From IMG/VR virus record IMGVR_UViG_3300010885_072008, positions 1 to 20,463 of that record: 20,463 bases of DNA. One strand, 5' to 3'. This document shows, in pieces, positions 1 through 8,694 of the stretch; within the stretch, counting starts at the first letter, position 1; each line of letters opens with the position of its first letter. Position numbers and translations under genes: made by a program. The DNA is from a virus. Under the pieces are notes generated by a model. The model saw nothing but the letters and a program-made list of their open reading frames with translations. It searched no databases and was not told the DNA's origin.

Positions 1-1
1 A

Positions 2-1990
2 AATGAATTCTTACCAATAAACGTTAAAATAAAAGACGTAATAGGTGAATTTATATATTTTCAAAAAATCACGATCAACTATTGGCCAGATTCAACTCAA
101 ATATTTGATTATCAAATAAATGAAAATATACCAATTGTGATTTATCCTAGCGATAATGTTAATCTTGTACTTAGATCGCTAGATCCATTATATAGACAAG
201 GATCGACTAGAGGTATAGATTTAGGCGTAGTTAGATATAATAATGAATTTACCAACCCGTTTGAAAATTCTCAAAATTATATAAAGGACCAAATCACTGG
301 AATTAATGAATATATTATTAAGTTCTATGAAAATATTAGAGATCAGAGATTTCCTAATCTAAATGAAAGGTTAACTTGGGAATTTGGAGATGATCCACAG
401 AGAGTTATTGGTGCGCCCGTAATATTAACTGCAGATATATCAAAATTTCTAGTCCAGGATTTAAATGGGGTTAAGCTAGAAGATTTAGATGCTATCGCAG
501 TAGGATTAGATCCGTATTGGACATTTGAAAATATTGACTTTAGAAATTACTATGAAATTAATTGGAGAATAACTAAACCTGGACCAACTCCATATAATTT
601 TGAATATAGAGGAAAAGTCGTTGACCTTCATACACTACCTCATTTCTTACCATATTCTGGAAAATACAGAATAACAATTGAATTAATTGATTTCTATGGA
701 AATACTAATGTTTTTTCTAAATTTATAACTGTTTCAGATCAAATGAAACCAGAAATAATTGGATTTGCAAAAGTAGAAGACAAATTTAATTACGATATTG
801 AAAATTTATCAAATATCCAACTTCAAGATTTTGGAGCTTCTCCGATATATTATCCTAAAGTTAATGTTTTAGATAATGAAGATGCATCAGTTAAAATTAA
901 TCTATATAAAAATTTAACTGAATGGGGTTCATTCTTTAAAAATAGATATGGAATGGGTCAAAATATTTATGATGCAGATTTATATAATGCTGATACTAAC
1001 TCATATATTCCATATACTGATTCTTTACAAAATCACCCTAAGAAAAGATATTGGGGTCTTGGAGAAAATGATAATCCGATAACATTAAAAGATTTTAGAG
1101 ATATTACAGTAGGCTCTTTATACTGGTTACGAATTAATGATCTAGTATATGTTGATGACTTCGAAGCTGGATTCTATTTTAGTAATCCTTCACCGGGTGA
1201 TACTATTACACTATCGCTATTTTCAGCATATATTATTCCTGCGTTCTCATCATTTGATGAATTAATTACAATCTTAAATGAAAGTATACATCCAGCAATA
1301 AGCTTATTTACATATGCTATTGTTTCAAGTGAAATACATGCGCAAGCTAGATTTTTAAGTAAGGAACTATATCATACGATTCAATATACTGGTCCAACTA
1401 TTACTGGTGATGAATTTACATACTTTACTCCAAAGAAAGTATTCTCACAAAAATTAATTGATTATTTACTTGCAACATATCCTTTATTTAAAGAAGAAAC
1501 GCTTTTCCTACTTTCTAAAACAAGTGATGTATTAAATGGATCAATCCAGGATCCTAATTATTGGGTTGATAATTATTGGTATTTTGATGGTGATAAACAA
1601 TATGGCTTTTTACCTACAACTATTGATCAAAATGTATTTAATATTAATGATATTAAACTATTCAATGGAACATTCTCTTTTCCTGAAAATGGAATAGCCT
1701 TCTTTGTTGTAAATAACTTAGATGGAAAATCTGATTTTATTTGGATATTAACAGACTTGATCACAGGAGAAGAAATTATTCGAGTTAAGTCAGTTCCTTT
1801 CTTCGTTTGGAAATTTAAAGACTTAGGTAATTTTTCATTAAGTGTAGAAGTAATAGATAATCGTGAAACAAATTATCAAAACTCAGTACAAAACTTTATT
1901 AGAGTACTTGATAAGAATGATTATATTGCAAATATTGAAAATAGATTAAACCTTAGGAAAAATCAATTGATCGAGAACTATAATTTTTAA
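2..1990 (+). CDS. Large phage structural protein with PKD/Ig-like segments, 5'-truncated by window edge
   Basis: The reading frame is open from the first complete codon at position 2, so the gene starts upstream of the window. A GTG at 137 is internal and not the start. About 662 codons are visible, ending in TAA. Two stretches look like PKD/Ig-type beta sandwiches. The first is at visible residues about 138-248, with the strand pattern YSGKYRITIELIDFYGNTN. The second is at about 557-635, with FKDLGNFSLSVEVIDN. Between them, around 417-465, lies a mixed region containing FDELITILNES and IHAQA. No signal peptide, membrane segment or catalytic motif is visible. The composition is rich in Asn, Asp, Tyr and Phe, as in the following genes. 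The stop lies 29 bases before the next ATG. By context it is a baseplate or tail component. The family is not recognised and the exact role is unknown. Confidence 0.8.
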   Translation, partial: NEFLPINVKIKDVIGEFIYFQKITINYWPDSTQIFDYQINENIPIVIYPSDNVNLVLRSLDPLYRQGSTRGIDLGVVRYNNEFTNPFENSQNYIKDQITGINEYIIKFYENIRDQRFPNLNERLTWEFGDDPQRVIGAPVILTADISKFLVQDLNGVKLEDLDAIAVGLDPYWTFENIDFRNYYEINWRITKPGPTPYNFEYRGKVVDLHTLPHFLPYSGKYRITIELIDFYGNTNVFSKFITVSDQMKPEIIGFAKVEDKFNYDIENLSNIQLQDFGASPIYYPKVNVLDNEDASVKINLYKNLTEWGSFFKNRYGMGQNIYDADLYNADTNSYIPYTDSLQNHPKKRYWGLGENDNPITLKDFRDITVGSLYWLRINDLVYVDDFEAGFYFSNPSPGDTITLSLFSAYIIPAFSSFDELITILNESIHPAISLFTYAIVSSEIHAQARFLSKELYHTIQYTGPTITGDEFTYFTPKKVFSQKLIDYLLATYPLFKEETLFLLSKTSDVLNGSIQDPNYWVDNYWYFDGDKQYGFLPTTIDQNVFNINDIKLFNGTFSFPENGIAFFVVNNLDGKSDFIWILTDLITGEEIIRVKSVPFFVWKFKDLGNFSLSVEVIDNRETNYQNSVQNFIRVLDKNDYIANIENRLNLRKNQLIENYNF

Positions 1991-1999
1991 ATAATAAAT

Positions 2000-2010
2000 A
2001 ACTAAAATAA
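2000..2010 (+). promoter_or_regulatory. A/T-rich leader element AACTAAAATAA
   Basis: The 11-mer AACTAAAATAA lies 9 bases before the ATG at 2020. The identical 11-mer occurs at 16595-16605, upstream of the ATG at 16631. It could be part of a phage late promoter or a translation-enhancing A-rich leader. In DNA of roughly 30% GC a chance match is quite possible. Confidence 0.25.
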
Positions 2011-2019
2011 TTAATTGAC

Positions 2020-2970
2020 ATGGCATTTACACCAATCGCATTGCCGATCCAAGAAATATTAATGACTAATTTTGTTACAGATATTGCGTCTATAACAAAT
2101 GCAAATGCTTTACTTTTACAAGCAAAATTAGAAGATTTAATTAATAATCTTGAAATCGATACTGCAGGATTATCGATCGGTACTGATACTCCGATAAACT
2201 ATTTAAAAACAAAATCATTAATTTTACATGATACTGGGTTTATATATCAGACAGGTTCGCCTACTCCAGTAACAATTGCAAGTTTAACTAAGAATGTTAG
2301 CAATGAATCAATATTACAAGTAGATAGAATTATTTCAAATTTAGCATTAACTGCAGATACACTTTCAGTAAATACACTGACTTTAAACACCGCTGCTACT
2401 TTTACAGGAACTTCTACCTTTAATTCAAATGTTAAAATTAATTCAAGTTTTACTGAATCTTCTGAATCAATCACACTTGATTTACTTGCAAACGTTGGAG
2501 CAACTGCTGCGAGTTCAACTATTACATTAACAAGTACTTCTAGACAAAACATATTTGTTACTTTAAAAGCATCTGCTGCACCAGTTTTAAATCCAGTATA
2601 TGATTCAGGAACATCATCAATTACTCCTACGATTCTTGATTTTTCTTTAATTATTGATTTTGATTCAGTTAGCCCACCTGCGGCAAATACTCAATTTACA
2701 ATACACATTGTTGATGTAATCGAATCAAATTTATCTAGTTCAATTACTGGAGCTTTTCAATCAGCGGTAGTCCCAGTGTATATATTAGCCGGTACAAATA
2801 ATAATACTTCTGCTTCTATCCTTTTACATAATGCTGTAAATAATATAGGCTTGCCATCATCTTTAACTTTTCAAAAATATGGAACGAACATTTCATTCCT
2901 TTATATTAAAGATTCAGTAAATGATGATCGTATTCTAGTAAAAGCATTAGTTGGTGCTGAGATATTCTAA
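2020..2970 (+). CDS. Small fibre-like virion protein (316 aa)
   Basis: Starts at ATG 2020 (MAFTPIALPIQ). The sequence is strongly Ser/Thr/Asn-rich with almost no Cys and alternates hydrophobic and polar residues. Residues about 105-145 show short beta repeats (LSVNTLTLNTAATFTGTSTF) of the kind seen in trimeric beta-structured phage fibres. Residues 20-45 are probably helical. The C-terminal 130 residues look all-beta. The first 11 residues match the start of the next protein (MA-TP----PIQ), so both may dock to the same virion site through this segment. There is no enzyme motif, signal peptide or membrane segment. It sits 29 bases after the previous gene and 17 before the next, apparently in one transcription unit. 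A short fibre or baseplate-decorating protein is the best guess. Confidence 0.75.
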   Translation: MAFTPIALPIQEILMTNFVTDIASITNANALLLQAKLEDLINNLEIDTAGLSIGTDTPINYLKTKSLILHDTGFIYQTGSPTPVTIASLTKNVSNESILQVDRIISNLALTADTLSVNTLTLNTAATFTGTSTFNSNVKINSSFTESSESITLDLLANVGATAASSTITLTSTSRQNIFVTLKASAAPVLNPVYDSGTSSITPTILDFSLIIDFDSVSPPAANTQFTIHIVDVIESNLSSSITGAFQSAVVPVYILAGTNNNTSASILLHNAVNNIGLPSSLTFQKYGTNISFLYIKDSVNDDRILVKALVGAEIF

Positions 2971-2987
2971 AAAAAAGAAAAAAATAA

Positions 2988-5111
2988 ATGGCAGTAACTC
3001 CTTTAATTAAGCCGATTCAGGACAAGAAGGGGATATTTTATAACTTTCAAAGTGCTCTTGAAGACATAAATATCACATTAAGTAACAGTGAGAATGCTGT
3101 TCGTTTTTCAAAATTTGCCCTGCTTAGGATACCTGAAATAGGTACCCCAAATACATTAGCTACAGATAATAAAGTACAATTTGCAGCGGCTGGCGAATCT
3201 CCTATAATTGAAGGACTTAATCCAGATAATAATGTAAATCTTGCAGAGAATTTTCAAAACTATGCACTTAATTTTGAATCCTTACTTCTTTCTAGACCAA
3301 CATATAAGAAAAATGAAAGACTTACTGTTTCCGAAAGAGTATTTTGGAAGTGGTTAAAGGAGACTGGCGCAATTCGTTTCCAAGATGCAAATTCTATTGA
3401 GAAAAATTCAGCAAATTTGCCAGTTACACCTGAGCATACTGAATATCGATTTGTTGAAAAGCCAGAAACTACTTCAACTTATAAGCGAGTTGTTAAATAC
3501 ATCGGTGATATAGACGTAGTTAATACTCTTTCATCTAGTGAAAATTCATATACTGAAGTTTACATACATGTTCCTACAAATGTTGGAACTACTCCACATG
3601 TCCTATTTAAATCAGTACAGGATGATAATTATAAACCGTCACTGTCGCCTATCGCTAATACTTTAGCAAATCCATTAGATATTGAATATCTTTCAGGCAG
3701 ACACTATACTGACACTCACCCATTTGGATTATCATTAAAAGCATTCTATGATTTAGATGATGCTAGTGTAACTACCGAGATTAAAAATACTCTTGCTGGA
3801 ACATATGCTCCAGGTAACTGGTTTACAGGTACTATTAATAATTCATATTATATTGAATCTGCAGCTAATTTTAATGTTGCACAAGACCAATTTATTAGAA
3901 AAACTCAAGGCTCAACTGTTGTTGAATATCAAAGATCTACACTTGATGGTATATCACTTGATTTCGATTTAGCTAATTATAAACTAGCTAGTGAAAACCC
4001 AGCAATAAAAGTATTTTCTCAATTTAATGACTACGTAGCAAATAGAGATTTTGAATTTAATGCGATACTTGTATATTATGATACATATGATCCAAATACG
4101 CTTGACTCTACTGGAAATCCGACTGATTTTAAAACAAATCTGTATGGAGTTTTATTTCTAGATAAGATTCAACAGAGCGGATTAGAGTTTGTAATTCCAC
4201 CAATTACTAAATATAAACCAGATCCTTTAAATAAGACTAATGGTAATTCATTTTCATTTAAAATGAATTTAAAATTAGATACTTCAATTGAGGAAACAAA
4301 AGTTGAAAAATCTATTAATGACTATTCAACATTCTCATTAGACTTATTTACAGATGTCTTAACTAAATTTACACAGTTACAAACAACATATAGTAATAAA
4401 ATACTTGAGCTAGACGCATTACAACAACAAGTAACAGCAGCAAAAGATTTATTACTAAATACTGTCGATAGTTCTGAAATTATTGCTAGGATTTCTAATT
4501 TAGAAACATCGCTTATTGCAAATCAAGCAATATTCAGCAATACTTCAAGCCTTATTGATATGATTGATAATACAAACAGTAAAATTAATTCTATTATTGC
4601 AGGCGAATCAAACATAACTGTTTCATATAATACTGATACTATTCGTCCCGGTGATGGAATATCCGTAAATCGATCTACTCCAAATATAATAAAAATTAAT
4701 AATACTGATCAATATTATAATATTTCAAATAATTCAATTGCAAATATATTAAGTAGTCTAGATCCTACATTAATACTCGGAACGTTTACAAATTACTTTT
4801 CACATTATATTGATGGAACTACTCCAATTATATTAAATGCAGACGTTAAAATTAAAATCGATGACTCTACTGTTTCTTGGAAAAAAGGTCAAGTTCTTAG
4901 ACTTGTTTTCGATGATGAAGTAATACCACAAAGCTTTAATTTAAGTATAGTTACAGATGCATTAAATGTAAATAATACAGGAATATACGGAGTTCAAATT
5001 GGAGGATTATTTACTGATTTGGATTTTACTCCATCACTTAATAAACCGATATTTGATATAATTTGTTTAGATGATAAAGCATTCACATTTAAAGTAGATA
5101 AAATAAGATAA
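2988..5111 (+). CDS. Virion structural protein with central coiled coil (707 aa), baseplate-like
   Basis: Starts at ATG 2988 after a 17-base, almost pure-A leader. The N-terminus MAVTPLIKPIQ repeats that of the preceding protein. Residues 20-50 (YNFQSALEDINITLSN) look like an alpha-helical docking segment. Residues 119-130 are FWKWLKETGAIR, an aromatic motif I associate with large-phage baseplate proteins, although I cannot name the family. Residues about 130-440 are mixed beta. Residues about 453-541 form a long helical, Leu/Ile-rich coiled coil (TQLQTTYSNKILELDALQQQ). A C-terminal all-beta region follows, beginning ITVSYNTDTIRPGDGISV. This head, stalk and tip layout suits an elongated tail or baseplate subunit. 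The gene ends 3 bases before the next ATG, so translation is probably coupled. The function is inferred from context only. Confidence 0.75.
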   Translation: MAVTPLIKPIQDKKGIFYNFQSALEDINITLSNSENAVRFSKFALLRIPEIGTPNTLATDNKVQFAAAGESPIIEGLNPDNNVNLAENFQNYALNFESLLLSRPTYKKNERLTVSERVFWKWLKETGAIRFQDANSIEKNSANLPVTPEHTEYRFVEKPETTSTYKRVVKYIGDIDVVNTLSSSENSYTEVYIHVPTNVGTTPHVLFKSVQDDNYKPSLSPIANTLANPLDIEYLSGRHYTDTHPFGLSLKAFYDLDDASVTTEIKNTLAGTYAPGNWFTGTINNSYYIESAANFNVAQDQFIRKTQGSTVVEYQRSTLDGISLDFDLANYKLASENPAIKVFSQFNDYVANRDFEFNAILVYYDTYDPNTLDSTGNPTDFKTNLYGVLFLDKIQQSGLEFVIPPITKYKPDPLNKTNGNSFSFKMNLKLDTSIEETKVEKSINDYSTFSLDLFTDVLTKFTQLQTTYSNKILELDALQQQVTAAKDLLLNTVDSSEIIARISNLETSLIANQAIFSNTSSLIDMIDNTNSKINSIIAGESNITVSYNTDTIRPGDGISVNRSTPNIIKINNTDQYYNISNNSIANILSSLDPTLILGTFTNYFSHYIDGTTPIILNADVKIKIDDSTVSWKKGQVLRLVFDDEVIPQSFNLSIVTDALNVNNTGIYGVQIGGLFTDLDFTPSLNKPIFDIICLDDKAFTFKVDKIR

Positions 5112-5114
5112 TCC

Positions 5115-8100
5115 ATGGAAACAAAAAATACACTATCTGATGTTCTAAAAAGACTTGTTGTCGATATTGACAATATGAATCAATTCGTTTTTAGTTTACA
5201 GAATATATTAGAATCACGTTCAGAAAATGTAACTATCTCTCAAACCAAGGTCGATGGTACACAAACAAACATTAATGTTCCATCATTTGGATATTTAAAA
5301 GGAAAGATTGAAGATATTGATACAAAATTTGATACTCTTATTTCTGCAAATAGTGATGTAATTGGAATAAAATCTTCAAATGGAGATGTTAGAAAATTTG
5401 AATTAAAGAAGACATCTAAATTAATAAGTGATTTAGAGAAAGTTCAAACCTCAACTTTTACTTCTCCTAGTTCATTTAAAGTAAAAAATAACTGGTTTTT
5501 TGAATCATTCTTAAATCCATTATTGTATATTAGTTTAGATATTTCTAGTATATTAACTGATGATATCGACCAATTTGTAGTAAAGAGAGTTATTCTTAAT
5601 ATTGCAAATAACGATGATTTTTCAAAATATTTTGATGAAAATTATAAAGGAAAAAACGATATCTCGTTAGATGCACTTAAACTAGATTTAAGTAATACTG
5701 GAATCGATTTCTTCGAAGATGACAACCAAGTTGATATGGAAGTATCTATTAATAGATATAAAGGATCATTTGATGTTATTAAAATATTAGAAGAAGAAGG
5801 TAATCAGACATTAACTAGTGGCTCAACTGTTTCTATTGTACGTAGAAGATATAAATTAAATAGTTTAGTTTATACTGATACTTTATCAGGGGTACAAAAC
5901 ACTAAGACTTTAGCAGTAGGCGATGTTTTAATTACTGTAAATGACAGTGAATATAGAGTAATTTCAATAAATTCAACTGATACTGAAGTTATACTTGAAA
6001 GAATTTTTGGAACTGATCCAATTACAATAGGCGCTAATATTCTTAAACTTAAACCTGTACCATATCGTCGACCTGAATTACAAATAAATGTAGGTTTTAA
6101 TGAACATGAAATAATATTTATTAAGCCTGTAAGTAGATCTAAAAATCTAACAGTTAACGATTTTTCAAAAGGTGTTGCAGTATATACAAATGATTTAACT
6201 ATTCCATTACAAGATGACTCAACAGTTACTCTTGCAGAATACTATAATAATTTTGTATCTGATTTTGGAGTAATCCTATTAAATTTAGCAAAAGAAAAAA
6301 CTCAACCTGCAATTTTAGGAATTTCTCCAGATTCACCAGTATTGGATGCAAAAAGTTTTAATGTAGTTCAAGTAGATCAACATATTCAAGATTCTGCAAA
6401 TGTTACTGAGCTTAATAATAATGTTAAAGAAAAAGCAGCTATTCAACAGGAAATAGAGGAACTTAATAAAAAGATTGATTCAATTAAATCGAATATTACA
6501 ACTGTATCTAAAACTCCTAAAGAGACTGCGCGTTTACAAAAACAATTAAAAGAATCTTTAACTAATAGAACTGAAAAAACTTCTTCGCTTTCTTCGATTG
6601 TTACAAATATTACTACTCAACTTTCTACAACTCCTCAGTTTATAACTGCTAGGAAATATGAAGTTCGAGGATTTTGGCATATACCTAGCCCTAAAGTAAG
6701 TAAATATGGACCTCAAAATGTAGTTCAATTTAAATACCGATATAGATATTTAAGTTTAACTGGAACTCAGCAAAATACTCAGCAACAGTCATTTACTGAA
6801 GTTGACGGATCTGTTAGACATGCGTCCTTTTCTCAATGGACTGAAGTAACAACTAAACCTAGATTAAAAGTATTAAACGATACAACTGGATTATATGAAT
6901 GGGCAGAAGAAACCCTAACTGATTCAGATATTGTAAATACAAATCAATTAAATATTTCTATTCGTAAAGGTGAAATAGTTGAAATTCAAGTAAAATCTTT
7001 ATCTGAGGCTGGGTGGCCATCAAACCCGGCTGAATCAGACTGGTCATTACCTGTTCAAGTAAATTTTCCAGAAAGCATTCAAGCTCAAGAAGAATCTGTT
7101 ATTACTTCACAAAAAACATTTGCTGAAAAAGCAAAACTTGACTTTGAAACTAGTTTAAATTCAAAAGGATTAGACAGTCACTTAAGTAGTCAATTTACAT
7201 CAGGCAATAAATTTTATTCACACGTAGCTGAAGATATTTCAAGTGGATTTTTTACACCTGAAGGAAACGTAGTTGATTTATACCAAAAATTAAAAACTCT
7301 ACAGACAACTCTTGATAGTATTCAACAATCTATTCAATTAGATAAAGGAGTTATTAAAGTAAGTATTATTGATTCAGATGGTAATTCATTAGATGTTGCA
7401 AACGGTGATACAATTAACCTATTTGCTGGATATTATAAAGACTTAATTAAAGATACTACTGGTGGAACTGTCGTATATAAAGAAGGATCAGTTATTACAA
7501 AACAATATGCTATTTCTATTCAAAATACCTCTGCTACTAATTTAGAATTAGTTTCATTATTATTTGGAGGAATTGGCGAATTAGTTGATGATAGTCTTCC
7601 ATTTATTCCAGGATCAGACTATCATAGAAATAGAAGATATGATATTGTTCCAATTGGAGTTAATTCTAATCCGACCCCGACCATTAATAACTTTAAGCAT
7701 ATTGCGAGTAAACAATCTGGACAAGTTAAGAGCCAGTTTATACATTCTAGAGTAAGAGAGTATGGTCTTGCTGAAGAACTTTATGAACCATCTGATCCAA
7801 CTACTACATATGCTGCATATTTGAATCCTACATATGCATATAATGGTCAAGTTATTTCTAGTAAAACTATACCAACTAATGGTAGTCACTACCTACCATA
7901 TGTTCCTAACTTTGCTGCACCGTCAACTTCGGTTGATCCTAGAGTATGGAACGGTACAACTACTGCTGCTTCTGTTGCAAACGGTGGAGGTTACCTTACT
8001 GAATTCTGTATAAGTAAAGATCATCCTGAGTTGCCTACATTATGCAATGCTTCTTTTTCAGTAACAAATATTGCTAGAGTATTTAGACCTGAGTTTGCAG

Positions 8101-8678
8101 CAGGCGGATCTATTTCATCTACTGCTAATCAACAATATTTACCATTTTCGCAAGCATTAAATTTTGAAACCAGTGTGTCTGATTCAACAAATATATTCGG
8201 AGTCGCTTATTATAAACAGGCAAGTAGAATCACGCCGGCTCTACCTACTAGTGATACCTCTAGAAATGATTCTCATTATCCTACAAAATTAGGTTTTGTT
8301 AAAAACGATGAATATCTAATAGGAAAATATACATGTGGATCATATTTATATATGTATCCTACTAATTATGAATCTGTTTCAGTTCAAGGAAATTTCCCAG
8401 CAAGATCAAGTAAATCAATTAAAGTTGGTTCTGAAAATGCAGTGAATATTCCAGTATTATTTCAATTTAGAGCATCAGATAAACTTGGATATATTGGCGG
8501 ATATAAAACCGACGGGACTCTTACTAATATAAAATATTCTAAGAAACTTGGAATTGACATTATCTTAAAGGATGATTCACCTTTTTCTTTTGATTTACAA
8601 GTAAGTGCGCAATATATTAAGGAGACTACACTTGATGCACCGCTTGTTCAAAGTACAGGAAGAGTAACTACATTCTAA
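5115..8678 (+). CDS. Large virion structural protein with coiled coil and FN3-like segment (1187 aa)
   Basis: Starts at ATG 5115, 3 bases after the previous stop. Residues 1-110 are helical with heptad-like spacing (LKRLVVDIDNMNQFVFSLQN), suggesting oligomerisation. Residues about 110-400 are beta-rich. Residues about 428-500 form a clear charged coiled coil (AIQQEIEELNKKIDSIKSN, then ARLQKQLKESLTNR). Residues about 511-652 resemble a fibronectin type III module: paired-Tyr strands (FKYRYRYLSL) and the typical last strands (VEIQVKSLSEAGWPSNPAES). A second short coiled segment lies near 715-735 (YQKLKTLQTTLDSIQQSIQL). The rest is Gly/Ser/Asn/Tyr-rich beta structure with a few Cys residues. No enzymatic motif was seen. 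A tail or baseplate appendage component is likely. The family is not recognised. The FN3 call rests on pattern, not a search. Confidence 0.75.
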   Translation: METKNTLSDVLKRLVVDIDNMNQFVFSLQNILESRSENVTISQTKVDGTQTNINVPSFGYLKGKIEDIDTKFDTLISANSDVIGIKSSNGDVRKFELKKTSKLISDLEKVQTSTFTSPSSFKVKNNWFFESFLNPLLYISLDISSILTDDIDQFVVKRVILNIANNDDFSKYFDENYKGKNDISLDALKLDLSNTGIDFFEDDNQVDMEVSINRYKGSFDVIKILEEEGNQTLTSGSTVSIVRRRYKLNSLVYTDTLSGVQNTKTLAVGDVLITVNDSEYRVISINSTDTEVILERIFGTDPITIGANILKLKPVPYRRPELQINVGFNEHEIIFIKPVSRSKNLTVNDFSKGVAVYTNDLTIPLQDDSTVTLAEYYNNFVSDFGVILLNLAKEKTQPAILGISPDSPVLDAKSFNVVQVDQHIQDSANVTELNNNVKEKAAIQQEIEELNKKIDSIKSNITTVSKTPKETARLQKQLKESLTNRTEKTSSLSSIVTNITTQLSTTPQFITARKYEVRGFWHIPSPKVSKYGPQNVVQFKYRYRYLSLTGTQQNTQQQSFTEVDGSVRHASFSQWTEVTTKPRLKVLNDTTGLYEWAEETLTDSDIVNTNQLNISIRKGEIVEIQVKSLSEAGWPSNPAESDWSLPVQVNFPESIQAQEESVITSQKTFAEKAKLDFETSLNSKGLDSHLSSQFTSGNKFYSHVAEDISSGFFTPEGNVVDLYQKLKTLQTTLDSIQQSIQLDKGVIKVSIIDSDGNSLDVANGDTINLFAGYYKDLIKDTTGGTVVYKEGSVITKQYAISIQNTSATNLELVSLLFGGIGELVDDSLPFIPGSDYHRNRRYDIVPIGVNSNPTPTINNFKHIASKQSGQVKSQFIHSRVREYGLAEELYEPSDPTTTYAAYLNPTYAYNGQVISSKTIPTNGSHYLPYVPNFAAPSTSVDPRVWNGTTTAASVANGGGYLTEFCISKDHPELPTLCNASFSVTNIARVFRPEFAAGGSISSTANQQYLPFSQALNFETSVSDSTNIFGVAYYKQASRITPALPTSDTSRNDSHYPTKLGFVKNDEYLIGKYTCGSYLYMYPTNYESVSVQGNFPARSSKSIKVGSENAVNIPVLFQFRASDKLGYIGGYKTDGTLTNIKYSKKLGIDIILKDDSPFSFDLQVSAQYIKETTLDAPLVQSTGRVTTF

Positions 8679-8694
8679 AAAATGAATAGTATAT

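Noticed and set aside
137-139. GTG as the start of the first gene
   Set aside because: The same frame is open back to position 2 with similar amino-acid composition, so the gene begins upstream of the window.
2247-2552. - strand open frame of 101 codons
   Set aside because: It lies wholly inside the fibre-like gene. The Val/Leu-rich product is a complement artefact of Ser/Thr/Asn-rich coding, and it has no own upstream signal.
7614-7889. - strand open frame of 91 codons
   Set aside because: It is contained in the 1187-residue gene. Its Ile/Ser/Arg-rich composition is unlike the true genes.
8682-8684. ATG upstream of the 1766-residue gene
   Set aside because: Its frame reaches a stop after eight codons; the ATG at 8695 opens the long frame.
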